DNA of 64,000 nucleotides. Origin: Flavobacterium cutihirudinis (lineage in GTDB: Bacteria > Bacteroidota > Bacteroidia > Flavobacteriales > Flavobacteriaceae). Where the stretch lies: positions 434,001-498,000 of the forward strand of contig NZ_QRDQ01000009.1 of the NCBI RefSeq assembly GCF_003385895.1. Direction: 5' to 3'. Of the stretch, positions 55,964-63,905 are shown piece by piece. The notes beneath the pieces were generated by a model, which was given only the letters and a program-made list of their open reading frames with translations, was not told where the DNA came from and searched no databases. Numbering within the stretch: the stretch's first letter is position 1; every line of letters starts with the position of its first letter. Position numbers and translations under genes: made by a program.

Positions 55964-56002
55964 GTAAAATCAAAGAAATTTTTATAGAAATTTAACATTA
56001 AT

Positions 56003-56041
56003 AAAAAAGCAGAACGCAATTTTAATGCTGTTCTGCTTTTA
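56003..56041 (-). terminator. Terminator of dps
   Basis: On the minus strand AAAAGCAGAAC and GTTCTGCTTTT pair and run into TTTTTT. It begins about 20 bp after the dps stop. Confidence 0.88.
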
Positions 56042-56061
56042 ATTTGTTAAAAAACAATATA

Positions 56062-56541
56062 TTATAAAGTTTCTTCAAGCCAAGCATTCATCATCCAAAT
56101 TGTTTTTTCCTGCTCCGCAATGAAGTCACTCATCATAGAATTTGTCCCTTCATCGTTAATTTCGTCTGATTTATTTAAGATTTCTCGCTCAATTTTCAAC
56201 AAATCAGATAGTGAATGAACGATCAATTGAACCGCTTTTTCGTCATTTGAAATGTTCTTTCCAACTGTCAATTTATTGTTTTTAATATAATCATCGAAAG
56301 TATGCAAAGGAGTTCCTCCAATTGTCAAAACTCTTTCAGCTATCATATCGATCTTTAATTGCGCATCTGTATATAATTCTTCAAATTTTACATGTAAATC
56401 AAAAAAACGTTTTCCGCGAATATTCCAATGAATTCCTCTCAAATTTTGATAGTAAACCTGGAAGTTTGATAAAAGCACGTTTAATTCTTTTACTAATAAT
56501 TCTGATTCTTTTATTGGTAATCCTAAAATATTTGTTTTCAT
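56062..56541 (-). CDS. dps: Dps family DNA-protecting ferritin-like protein
   Basis: A 159-residue mini-ferritin forming a 12-subunit shell that stores iron and protects DNA from peroxide. The ferroxidase-centre signature HWNIRGKRFFDLHVKFEELY (with the conserved His, Asp and Glu) is at about residues 39-58. The C-terminus MSDFIAEQEKTIWMMNAWLEE is typical. It is divergent from oxyR, 107 bp apart, which supports control by that regulator. Confidence 0.94.
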   Translation of the reverse strand: MKTNILGLPIKESELLVKELNVLLSNFQVYYQNLRGIHWNIRGKRFFDLHVKFEELYTDAQLKIDMIAERVLTIGGTPLHTFDDYIKNNKLTVGKNISNDEKAVQLIVHSLSDLLKIEREILNKSDEINDEGTNSMMSDFIAEQEKTIWMMNAWLEETL

Positions 56542-56568
56542 AATCTAATTTTTTACACTAATTTACTA

Positions 56569-56576
56569 CAAATTTA
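56569..56576 (-). promoter_or_regulatory. Probable -7 box of dps
   Basis: TAAATTTG on the minus strand, 28 bp before the dps start, inside the dps/oxyR gap. Confidence 0.5.
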
Positions 56577-56620
56577 AAGTAAGTTTCATAATATTTACAT
56601 AAATAAAAATTATATTTTCT

Positions 56621-56628
56621 TATTTTTG
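56621..56628 (+). promoter_or_regulatory. Probable -7 box of oxyR
   Basis: TATTTTTG, 21 bp before the oxyR start. Together with the dps box it places two promoters back to back, with about 45 bp between them free for an OxyR site. Confidence 0.5.
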
Positions 56629-56648
56629 CATCAAAAATTACTATCAAT

Positions 56649-57590
56649 ATGACTATAACTCAATTACAATATGTATTAGCCGTTGCCGAGCATAAGAATT
56701 TTACACTTGCTGCCGAAAAATGTTTTGTAACCCAACCAACATTAAGTATGCAGATTCAAAAGATTGAAGAAGAACTTAATATTTTAATTTTTGACAGAAG
56801 TAAAAAGCCAATTCAATTGACAGATATTGGTCAGAAAATAGTAAATCAGGCTAAAAACATTGTAAATGAAGCCGATCGAATTAAGGATATCGTAGAACAG
56901 CAGAAAGGTTTTATTGGAGGTGAATTTAGATTAGGAATTATTCCGACTATTATGCCTACGCTTTTACCTATGTTTTTAAATAATTTCATTAAAAAATACC
57001 CAAAAGTGAAGCTTTTAATTGAAGAGCTTAACACCGATGAAATAATCGTAAAATTAAAAAATGGCCATCTTGATGCTGCAATTGCTGCCACACCGCTTGA
57101 AGATGAAAAAATAAAAGAAATCGTTCTTTATTTTGAGCCTTTTGTAGCATATATCCCGGAACATCATGCAAGTTTTCAAAAAGAAGAAATTGAAGTTGCC
57201 GACTTAAACTTAAATGAAATTCTACTTTTACAGGACGGACATTGTTTTAGAGATGGAATTTTGAATCTATGTAAAAACGTTTCTGACAATGAACAAAACA
57301 ACTTTCAAATAGAAAGTGGAAGTTTTGAAACATTAATAAAATTAGCCGACGAAGGTCTTGGTACAACACTACTTCCGTATTTGCACACCTTAGACTTAAA
57401 AGATTCCGACAAACAAAAGCTGCGTAATTTTAAGGAACCAAAACCCGCTCGTGAAGTAAGTTTAATTTACCCTAAAAGCGAATTGAAAATGCAAATCATT
57501 GATGCGCTAAGGTCTACAATTGCTGGCGTTGTAAAAGGAGCAATTGTTTTTCAAAACGTTCAAATCATAAGTCCACTACAAAAGAAATAA
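56649..57590 (+). CDS. oxyR: Hydrogen-peroxide sensing LysR regulator OxyR
   Basis: A 313-residue LysR-type regulator. The N-terminal helix-turn-helix is MTITQLQYVLAVAEHKNFTLAAEKCFVTQPTLS-type. The redox pair is Cys199 (GHCFRD) and Cys208 (NLCKN), at the same numbering and spacing as E. coli Cys199/Cys208, so this is OxyR and not a generic LysR member. It presumably activates dps next to it on oxidation. Confidence 0.96.
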   Translation: MTITQLQYVLAVAEHKNFTLAAEKCFVTQPTLSMQIQKIEEELNILIFDRSKKPIQLTDIGQKIVNQAKNIVNEADRIKDIVEQQKGFIGGEFRLGIIPTIMPTLLPMFLNNFIKKYPKVKLLIEELNTDEIIVKLKNGHLDAAIAATPLEDEKIKEIVLYFEPFVAYIPEHHASFQKEEIEVADLNLNEILLLQDGHCFRDGILNLCKNVSDNEQNNFQIESGSFETLIKLADEGLGTTLLPYLHTLDLKDSDKQKLRNFKEPKPAREVSLIYPKSELKMQIIDALRSTIAGVVKGAIVFQNVQIISPLQKK

Positions 57591-57594
57591 AATA

Positions 57595-57620
57595 AAAAAG
57601 GAGCCAATTGGCTCCTTTTT
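57595..57620. terminator. Bidirectional terminator after oxyR
   Basis: AAAAAGGAGCCAATTGGCTCCTTTTT is a perfect palindrome shared by oxyR and the small convergent gene. Confidence 0.9.
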
Positions 57621-57621
57621 A

Positions 57622-57819
57622 TTATACTTTAATTAGTAGTAAACTCGGTTTTAATTCTGGTTTTTCAATTATAAAATTTAATAACCATTCTTGCAATTGC
57701 TCCATTTCGTAAGGCAACAGTGTTTTGATAGCTTTTTCTAACTCTTTGCAGAAAAGTACCGGATCGAAACTTACTCTCTCAAGTATTGATTTCGTGTAAT
57801 CAAACATCATTTTTGACAT
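57622..57819 (-). CDS. Small conserved hypothetical protein, 65 residues
   Basis: A short soluble protein (MSKMMFDYTKSILERVSFDP..) with no signal peptide. I recall near-identical openings in other Flavobacteriia, which suggests a real conserved gene. A TAAATTTG box at 57866-57873 (minus strand) lies 47 bp upstream and the gene ends on a shared terminator. Function unknown. Confidence 0.75.
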   Translation of the reverse strand: MSKMMFDYTKSILERVSFDPVLFCKELEKAIKTLLPYEMEQLQEWLLNFIIEKPELKPSLLLIKV

Positions 57820-57865
57820 AATAAAATAAGATTTTTGGGGGTTATCTGATTTTTTAAACTCGCAC

Positions 57866-57873
57866 CAAATTTA
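57866..57873 (-). promoter_or_regulatory. Probable -7 box of the 65-residue protein gene
   Basis: TAAATTTG on the minus strand, 47 bp upstream of the start; no -33 match. Confidence 0.45.
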
Positions 57874-57985
57874 AACAAATATGACATATAAAGATGAATT
57901 TTAACTTATTTTTTTCAAAACTTTATCAACGAATACGTTTTCTTACTACGTATAAATCAATGTAGAACTATTCTAAATAGTTAAT

Positions 57986-58651
57986 TTAAACCTTTTTAGT
58001 CGCTCGAAACATCTCTCGTTTTCCTGGAGGCCCTGCTAATTTTTCAACTGTAAATCCGACAGAAATCATACTTCTTTTAACAACTCCGCGAGCAGCATAA
58101 GTTACTAAAACGCCATTTGGTTTTAAACTATTGTACATTTTCTGGAATATTTCTGTACTCCATAATTCTGGCTGCACACGATACCCAAAGGCATCAAAGT
58201 AAATCAAATCAAATTTCTCAATATCGTCAATTTCATCAAAAAATTGTTTCCTTTTGGTTAACGAGAACTGGTCGCAAATTTCTACCTTATTATCCCATTC
58301 ACATTTATGCATTTTTTCAAAAATGTTATAAAATTCAGATGCTTCCAGCTCATCGACATAATTCATTGCCAAAACTTCCTCTGCACTTACCGGATAAGCT
58401 TCCACTCCAACATAATCTATTGACTGCTGATTTTGTTGTGATTCTAAAAAAGTTATAAAAGCATTTAATCCCGTTCCAAAACCAATTTCAAGAAGAGAAA
58501 CCGGTTTGTTATTAAATAAAGACAAACCATTTTTTATAAATACGTGTTTTGCTTCCTGAATTGCACCGTGTTTTGAATGATAACTTTCGTTCCATTCTTC
58601 TAAATGAATTGTGGTTGAACCATCTAGCGTTTTAATTATTTCTCTTTTCAC
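57986..58651 (-). CDS. mnmD: tRNA (5-methylaminomethyl-2-thiouridine) methyltransferase MnmD
   Basis: A 221-residue DUF752 methyltransferase. It adds the last methyl group to the wobble uridine modification mnm5s2U34. The SAM site is LEIGFGTGLNAFITFLES, and FDLIYFDAFGYRVQPELWS and LVTYAARGVVKRSM are family blocks. It lacks the FAD oxidase half of E. coli MnmC, so it is the stand-alone MnmD type. Confidence 0.93.
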   Translation of the reverse strand: MKREIIKTLDGSTTIHLEEWNESYHSKHGAIQEAKHVFIKNGLSLFNNKPVSLLEIGFGTGLNAFITFLESQQNQQSIDYVGVEAYPVSAEEVLAMNYVDELEASEFYNIFEKMHKCEWDNKVEICDQFSLTKRKQFFDEIDDIEKFDLIYFDAFGYRVQPELWSTEIFQKMYNSLKPNGVLVTYAARGVVKRSMISVGFTVEKLAGPPGKREMFRATKKV

Positions 58652-58691
58652 AATTTTCGAATTTTACAATGGAATTTCATTGATTTTGAGT

Positions 58692-58723
58692 CAAATTTAT
58701 TAGTCAAATTTAATCAAAACAAA
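58692..58723 (-). promoter_or_regulatory. Promoter of mnmD
   Basis: On the minus strand TTTG (58723-58720), 20 bases, TAAATTTG (58699-58692), 41 bp before the start. A second TAAATTTG lies at 58712-58705 as part of the direct repeat. Confidence 0.55.
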
Positions 58724-58867
58724 TGCGTAAAGCCTTAAAAAACGACAGTTTTTTCATAAAATCTTTATAAAACTTAGCCAAAATTTTAGGTTTATTATAA
58801 GATAAACAAATCTCAGTTAAACACAGGAATTAATGCAGTTTTACCAAGTAATTTATATATTTTTCCG

Positions 58868-58875
58868 TAATTTTG
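58868..58875 (+). promoter_or_regulatory. Probable -7 box of ilvE
   Basis: TAATTTTG, 87 bp before the ilvE start codon, leaving a leader of about 80 bases. Confidence 0.45.
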
Positions 58876-58961
58876 CATTCAACAAAACTTATTCTTCATC
58901 AGATCATTACGTTAGATTTTCATTTGATAGAATACAAATTAGATAAAAAATTTACATAATT

Positions 58962-60032
58962 ATGAGTACAACTCAAACAAGCAAAATTGAAATCAGAAAA
59001 GCTGAATCGTCTAAGATAAGCTCTGTAGACTTTGAAAACTTAAGCTTTGGTGCTGTATTTACAGACCATTTATTCGAATGTGATTATAAAAACGGACAAT
59101 GGCAGACTCCGGTCATTAAGCCTTATGCTCCTATTTTAATGGATCCATCTTCTAAAGTCTTTCACTACGGACAAGCTATTTTTGAAGGAATGAAAGCTTA
59201 CAAAGATGAAAGTAATGATGTTTGGTTGTTTAGACCTGATGAAAACTACAAACGTTTCAACAATTCTGCTGTACGTATGGCAATGCCTGAGGTTCCGGAA
59301 GACATTTTCATGGATGGTTTAAATGAATTATTAAAAATCGATCAGGAATGGATTCAGAGAGGAAACGGAGCAAGTATGTATATCCGTCCTTTTATGATTG
59401 CTACAGGTCCTGGGGTTATCGCAAATCCATCTGACGAATATAAATTCATGATTTTACTTTCTCCTGCAAAATCTTATTATGGTGGCGAAGTAAAAGTAAT
59501 TATCGCTGAGCATTATAGTAGAGCTGCAAATGGTGGAATTGGTGCTGCAAAAGCAGCAGGAAACTACGCTGCACAGTTTTACCCAACAAACTTGGCTAAC
59601 AAAGATGGTTTCCAACAAGTTATCTGGACAGATGATGCAACGCACACAAAACTGGAAGAAGCGGGAACAATGAACGTTTTCTTTAGAATCAACGATACTT
59701 TATTAACTGCTCCAACAAGCGAAAGAATTTTAGATGGTATTACCAGAAAAAGTTTGATTACAATGGCAGAAAAAGAAGGATTGAATGTTGAAGTTCGTCC
59801 GGTTATTGTTTCTGAATTAGTTGAAGCTGCTAAAAACGGATCTTTAAAAGAAATTTTTGGAGCTGGAACTGCTGCTGTAATTAGCGTAATTAAAGGTTTC
59901 TCATATAAAGGTGAATATTACGAAATGACACCAATCGAGAATTCATATGCTTCATTCTTAAAAGAAAAACTAACAAGTCTTCAAAACAAACTTTCTGAAG
60001 ACACTTATGGATGGACTGTAAAAGTTCAATAA
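58962..60032 (+). CDS. ilvE: Branched-chain amino-acid aminotransferase
   Basis: A 356-residue fold-type IV PLP enzyme that transfers amino groups to and from leucine, isoleucine and valine. The PLP lysine is Lys197 in GAAKAAGNYAA. FHYGQAIFEGMKAYK, LFRPDENYKRFNNSAVRMAMP and EAGTMNVFF are the type II BCAT (eukaryote-like, longer) blocks. It is monocistronic, closed by a terminator. Confidence 0.95.
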   Translation: MSTTQTSKIEIRKAESSKISSVDFENLSFGAVFTDHLFECDYKNGQWQTPVIKPYAPILMDPSSKVFHYGQAIFEGMKAYKDESNDVWLFRPDENYKRFNNSAVRMAMPEVPEDIFMDGLNELLKIDQEWIQRGNGASMYIRPFMIATGPGVIANPSDEYKFMILLSPAKSYYGGEVKVIIAEHYSRAANGGIGAAKAAGNYAAQFYPTNLANKDGFQQVIWTDDATHTKLEEAGTMNVFFRINDTLLTAPTSERILDGITRKSLITMAEKEGLNVEVRPVIVSELVEAAKNGSLKEIFGAGTAAVISVIKGFSYKGEYYEMTPIENSYASFLKEKLTSLQNKLSEDTYGWTVKVQ

Positions 60033-60053
60033 TTCCAAAATTAATATAAAAAC

Positions 60054-60088
60054 AAACCCGACAGATTTTTAAAATCTGTCGGGTTTTC
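60054..60088 (+). terminator. Terminator of ilvE
   Basis: AAACCCGACAGATTTT and its complement ending GTCGGGTTTT form a perfect 16-bp stem. Confidence 0.93.
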
Positions 60089-60106
60089 TATTTATACATT
60101 TTTTCT

Positions 60107-60248
60107 TTTAAACACATAGAAACATAGATTTAATGTAATTTTTAAAGAATACAAAAAGAAACATGTTTCTAACACATAGCTATGTGCATTGATGAAAGTG
60201 AAACGCCTTTTTTTTAACTTAATCAAACTATGTTTCTATGTGTTTAAA
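60107..60248. repeat. Nested palindromes of the word CACATAGAAACATAG
   Basis: Outer arms 60107-60127 and 60228-60248 are perfectly complementary over 21 bp. Two more perfect palindromes made of the same words lie inside: AGAAACATGTTTCT (60157-60170) and CACATAGCTATGTG (60173-60186). The element fills the gap between ilvE and the pyrophosphohydrolase gene. Confidence 0.88.
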
Positions 60249-60270
60249 TATCTAAGCACAGAACTTTGTT

Positions 60271-60651
60271 TTATAGTAACTTCGAAAAATCAGGTTTAAA
60301 ATAATTTGGTCCTTTCATCACTTTTCCATCTTCACGATAAATCGGCTGACCATCTTCACCCAATTTACTCATGTTGCTACGTTGAATCTCATCAAAAACA
60401 GCTTCTATTTTATCCTGCAAACCGTGCTCAATTATAGTTCCGCATAAAATATACATCATATCACCCAGCGCATCAGCAATTTCAACTAAATCATTATTTT
60501 GAACAGCTTCCAGATATTCTTCATTTTCTTCTTTCATCAAATTATAACGAAGCATATTTTTTGTTGCCCCTAAATCAGCTATTGGACTTTGACTATGACC
60601 AATTTTAAAAGCAGTATGAAATTCGGTTACTGCATCAAGTTGTTTTTTCAT
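60271..60651 (-). CDS. MazG-like nucleoside triphosphate pyrophosphohydrolase
   Basis: A 126-residue all-alpha pyrophosphohydrolase of the HisE/MazG superfamily. The metal-binding pattern is spread over NLMKEENEEYLEA and EIADALGDMMYILCG (E-x-x-E and E-x-x-D). FHTAFKIGHSQSP is a typical opening of this phosphoribosyl-ATP-pyrophosphohydrolase-like group. It probably removes unwanted NTPs; it is not HisE of the his operon. Confidence 0.87.
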   Translation of the reverse strand: MKKQLDAVTEFHTAFKIGHSQSPIADLGATKNMLRYNLMKEENEEYLEAVQNNDLVEIADALGDMMYILCGTIIEHGLQDKIEAVFDEIQRSNMSKLGEDGQPIYREDGKVMKGPNYFKPDFSKLL

Positions 60652-60706
60652 GATTTTAATTGATTAAATGAAGTGGCAAATTAGCAACTATTCGTATACA
60701 ATTCTC

Positions 60707-60723
60707 TAAATTTGTCAAAAATA
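60707..60723. promoter_or_regulatory. Back-to-back -7 boxes for the MazG-like and small membrane protein genes
   Basis: TAAATTTG on the plus strand (60707-60714) serves the gene at 60735. TATTTTTG on the minus strand (60723-60716) serves the gene ending at 60271. Confidence 0.45.
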
Positions 60724-60734
60724 ATTTATTACGT

Positions 60735-60923
60735 ATGTTTAGTCAGGGACAATTAATATTTGCAGTCTGTTTTTTTATCGCCTTTGTAATCGTTATGATA
60801 TTTGCTTATCGAAAAGATCTTGCATTACATAAGATATTCTACAAAGGAAATTATAAAGTCTTAATCGTTTTTTTTCTTTTCATTGCCATTCTGTTCCTGA
60901 TAAAGTTCTTTTTCAAGAGATAA
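60735..60923 (+). CDS. Small membrane protein, 62 residues
   Basis: Two hydrophobic segments (about residues 7-24 and 42-58) joined by a basic loop (YRKDLALHKIFYKGNYK). No family recognised. A TAAATTTG box 21 bp upstream supports that it is a real gene. Confidence 0.7.
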   Translation: MFSQGQLIFAVCFFIAFVIVMIFAYRKDLALHKIFYKGNYKVLIVFFLFIAILFLIKFFFKR

Positions 60924-61069
60924 AATTTTCTCAAAAAGCACAATTAAAACATTTCGAAACCGTTTTATTTTATCAGAATACAATTAAATACGCTACCTTT
61001 ATTTTTTTAGGCGATTTAAGCTTCTGGCTATAATTTTTATAACTTTACGACCAAAACAACCTATACTCC

Positions 61070-62293
61070 ATGAAGATTCTAAAATATTTATTTCTTTTAG
61101 CATTATTAAGCTTAGTTGCTCTTACTGTTTTTGTTGCTACCCAAAAGGGGATTTTTTCTGTAGAAAGAAGTAAAGTAATCAATTCGCCAAAAGCAACTGT
61201 CTATAATTATGTTAATGATTTTAGAAACTACGAAGATTTTGAATCTTGGGCACTTGAAGATCAATCAATTAAAATGACATTTCCAAATAAAACCAGTGGA
61301 AACGGAGCATCATTTTACTGGATCGGTGATAATGGTACAGGAAATGCAATTACTCTAAAAACAAAAGACGGTGAAAGTATTGTACAAAAAATGAAATACG
61401 ACGGAACCGAAGCTGATGTTGCATGGACTTTTAAAGATACTTTAGCAGGAAAAACAAAAGTGACATGGAAAGCAAAAGGAACAATGAGTTTCTTGTTTAA
61501 GATCTATACTGCATTGAATGGAGGTTCTGATAAAGTTATTGGAACAATTTACGAAAAAAGCTTAGCAAACATTGATAAAAATCTGGATTACGAAACCAAA
61601 ACTTATGCTATAAAAGTAAATGGGATTGCAAAAAAAACCGAAACAGCATATATAAAACAAACTTTTACAAGCGAAATTCAGAAAATTAGCAAAAATGCCA
61701 GAATCGTTATCCCTAAATTGATTCACTTTAGTGAAACAAATGGTTTGGCAATAACCGGAAAACCTTTTATCATATATCACACTTACGACACTACAAAAGG
61801 ACTTGCAAAAATTTCTATCTGCTTACCTATTAATAAAGAAATTTCGACTAGCTCTGGAAGTGATATTTTAGCTGGAAAATTAAATGGTTTTGACGCGGTA
61901 AAAACTACTTTAAATGGTGATTACTCGCATACTAACGAAGCTATCACAAAAACCAAGGCTTACATTAATAATGAGAAAATTGTACCGGATTTAAGCTGGT
62001 CGCATCTTGAGGTTTTAGAACTTAGCAAACTAGATGTAAAAGGCTCATCAAAACTGGTTACTGATATTTATTTACCAATTATTCCAAAAATTGTACCTCA
62101 AACTGCCTCCACTCCTTCCTATGAAACAGGAATGGGAACAGGAACAGCAACAGGAACTGATACTGAAACTACGTCAGAACCAAAACCTGCAGTATCCAAA
62201 CCGGTAACGCCGAAACCAGCTACCCCAAAACCGGCAGCACCAAAAACAACGACTCCTACAACTACAACACCTGAGGAAGAGTCTGAATTTTAA
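61070..62293 (+). CDS. SRPBCC domain protein with GyrI-like half and Pro/Thr tail
   Basis: A 407-residue protein. An N-terminal hydrophobic segment (3-24) is followed by a polyketide-cyclase-like SRPBCC domain (RSKVINSPKATVYNYVNDFRNYEDFESWALED), then a region about 200-345 resembling a GyrI-like effector-binding domain (GFDAVKTTLNGDYSHTNEAITKTKAYI), and a low-complexity tail of about 55 residues rich in Thr, Pro and Lys (KPATPKPAAPK). The tail probably spans or contacts the cell wall. Ligand unknown. Confidence 0.82.
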   Translation: MKILKYLFLLALLSLVALTVFVATQKGIFSVERSKVINSPKATVYNYVNDFRNYEDFESWALEDQSIKMTFPNKTSGNGASFYWIGDNGTGNAITLKTKDGESIVQKMKYDGTEADVAWTFKDTLAGKTKVTWKAKGTMSFLFKIYTALNGGSDKVIGTIYEKSLANIDKNLDYETKTYAIKVNGIAKKTETAYIKQTFTSEIQKISKNARIVIPKLIHFSETNGLAITGKPFIIYHTYDTTKGLAKISICLPINKEISTSSGSDILAGKLNGFDAVKTTLNGDYSHTNEAITKTKAYINNEKIVPDLSWSHLEVLELSKLDVKGSSKLVTDIYLPIIPKIVPQTASTPSYETGMGTGTATGTDTETTSEPKPAVSKPVTPKPATPKPAAPKTTTPTTTTPEEESEF

Positions 62294-62366
62294 TTTTATA
62301 AGAGTAAATTAAACCTTTTGTATAAAATTCATTCTAACTCTTTTACAGTTTGATAAATTAAGAAGT

Positions 62367-62909
62367 TTGATAGACGAAAAGGAATTTATACAACAATTAC
62401 TAGATCCTAAAACGCAAAACACAGCGTTTCAAAAACTTATATCCGATTATCAAAAACCGTTGTATTCTCATATTCGAAACATTGTTTTGAATCATGATGA
62501 CACTGACGATGTATTGCAAAACACTTTTGTAAAGGTTTTTCAGTATTTAAAAAACTTTAAAGGAGAAAGCAAACTGTTCTCCTGGATGTATCGTATTGCT
62601 ACTAATGAAGCTTTGACATTTTTAAGTCAAAAAGCAAAATTAAAAGGAATAACCGCTGAAGATTTACAAAAAAAAGCAATTGACAATTTAAAATCTGATG
62701 TTTATTTTGATGGTGATGAAATCCAAATCAAACTTCAAAAAGCAATTATTACCCTTCCGGAAAAGCAACAGCTCGTTTTTAAAATGAAATATTTTGAAGA
62801 CTTAAAATACGAAGAAATCGCAGAGATACTGGGCACATCAGTAGGCGCATTAAAAGCTTCATATCATCATGCTGTAAAAAAAATTGAATTATATGTTACA
62901 TCAAATTAA
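62367..62909 (+). CDS. ECF-type RNA polymerase sigma factor
   Basis: A 180-residue sigma-70 family factor. Region 2 is DDTDDVLQNTFVKVFQYLKNFKGESKLFSWMYRIATNEAL and region 4 carries the helix-turn-helix YEEIAEILGTSVGALKASYHHAVKKIE. No ATG is available near the conserved N-terminus, so TTG at 62367 is the likely start. The next two genes follow closely and look like its partners. Confidence 0.92.
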   Translation: MIDEKEFIQQLLDPKTQNTAFQKLISDYQKPLYSHIRNIVLNHDDTDDVLQNTFVKVFQYLKNFKGESKLFSWMYRIATNEALTFLSQKAKLKGITAEDLQKKAIDNLKSDVYFDGDEIQIKLQKAIITLPEKQQLVFKMKYFEDLKYEEIAEILGTSVGALKASYHHAVKKIELYVTSN

Positions 62910-62942
62910 ACCTTTTGTGACAAAACTTATCTTATAAGTATT

Positions 62943-63359
62943 ATGAAAGCATTTAAATTAGAAAACGAACCGAAAATCAAATCTGGATTTACAACTCCGG
63001 ATCATTATTTTGATGATCTTTCGACAAAAATTTTCGAACTCGCAAACAAGGAAAAAGAAGTAAAAGTGATTCCTCTTTACAGACGTAAGAGTGTCCTTTC
63101 GTTACTTGCTGCTGCTGTAGTTGTTATTGCACTTATGATTCCGATTGTAAACAACTATAATGCTACATCAAAAGAACTTGACGAAGCCACTTTAGAAACC
63201 TATTTATCCTATCAGTCAAATTTAAATCAATATGATCTAATTCAAAATCTGGATAGTATCGACATTCAAAAACTTAATAAAAATGTAGCCATTGAAGACG
63301 AAACTCTTGAAGATATTCTAGCTACAAGCCCAAACATAGAACATTTAATTTCCGAATAA
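62943..63359 (+). CDS. Membrane protein, possible anti-sigma factor
   Basis: A 138-residue single-pass protein. A cytoplasmic N-terminus has the GFTTPDHYFDDLSTKIFE pattern found in many Flavobacteriia proteins that follow ECF sigma genes. One membrane segment is at about residues 50-70, followed by an acidic periplasmic part. There is no ZAS-type zinc motif, so the anti-sigma role is inferred from position only. Gap to the sigma gene is 33 bp. Confidence 0.72.
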   Translation: MKAFKLENEPKIKSGFTTPDHYFDDLSTKIFELANKEKEVKVIPLYRRKSVLSLLAAAVVVIALMIPIVNNYNATSKELDEATLETYLSYQSNLNQYDLIQNLDSIDIQKLNKNVAIEDETLEDILATSPNIEHLISE

Positions 63360-63375
63360 AACAAAAACATAAAAG

Positions 63376-63834
63376 ATGAAAATCAAAAATATACTACCGA
63401 TTCTGCTATTTCTAGTAAGTTTTTCATTCTTTGCCCAAAGCAGCAAAATTGATGAAAAGCGTGAAAAAATTAAAGCTTATAAAGTTTCATTTTTGACAAC
63501 AGAGCTGGAATTGACACCAACTGAAGCTGAGAAATTCTGGCCAATTTATAATGCTTTCGATGACAAACAATTTGAATTGAGGCATCAAAAAATGAAAACC
63601 TACCTGAGCCAGCTCGATGATGACAAAATGAATTCGATTTCAGAAAAAGAAGCTGCTGTATTACTGGCTCAAATGGAAAGCACAGACAAAGAATTATATC
63701 TTTTACGAGAAAAATATAATTCTAATTTGAAAAAGATACTTTCAGCAAAAAAAATCTTGAAGCTAAAAAAATCGGAAGATGATTTTAATCGAAAATTGCT
63801 AAAACAATACCGAGACAAAGCCGGAAAAGATTAA
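63376..63834 (+). CDS. Exported helical protein, putative sensor of the ECF sigma factor
   Basis: A 152-residue periplasmic protein. Signal peptide to about residue 20 (SFSFFAQ). The helical core ELTPTEAEKFWPIYNAFDDKQFELRHQKM follows the Spy/CpxP-like pattern (L-T-x-x-E-A-x-x-F-W-P-I-Y), and Flavobacterium databases call this family sensor of ECF-type sigma factor. It starts 16 bp after the preceding gene, which makes the sigma - membrane protein - periplasmic protein trio one operon. Confidence 0.85.
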   Translation: MKIKNILPILLFLVSFSFFAQSSKIDEKREKIKAYKVSFLTTELELTPTEAEKFWPIYNAFDDKQFELRHQKMKTYLSQLDDDKMNSISEKEAAVLLAQMESTDKELYLLREKYNSNLKKILSAKKILKLKKSEDDFNRKLLKQYRDKAGKD

Positions 63835-63856
63835 GTAACAAAACAACAGCGATAAG

Positions 63857-63905
63857 GACCCTATATAATAATACTTACTTTATTATTTAGGGTCTTTATT
63901 ATTTT
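63857..63905 (+). terminator. Terminator of the sigma-factor operon
   Basis: GACCCTATATAATAA pairs with TTATTATTTAGGGTC with one mismatch, then a T-rich tail. It closes the trio 22 bp after the last stop. Confidence 0.85.

Larger units (their letters stand above)
58652..58961. other. 310-bp gap between divergent mnmD and ilvE
   Basis: Holds promoters for both genes. Two direct copies of AGTCAAATTTA lie at about 58689-58712. No open frame. The middle (58740-58860) is AT-rich without features I can name. Confidence 0.6.
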
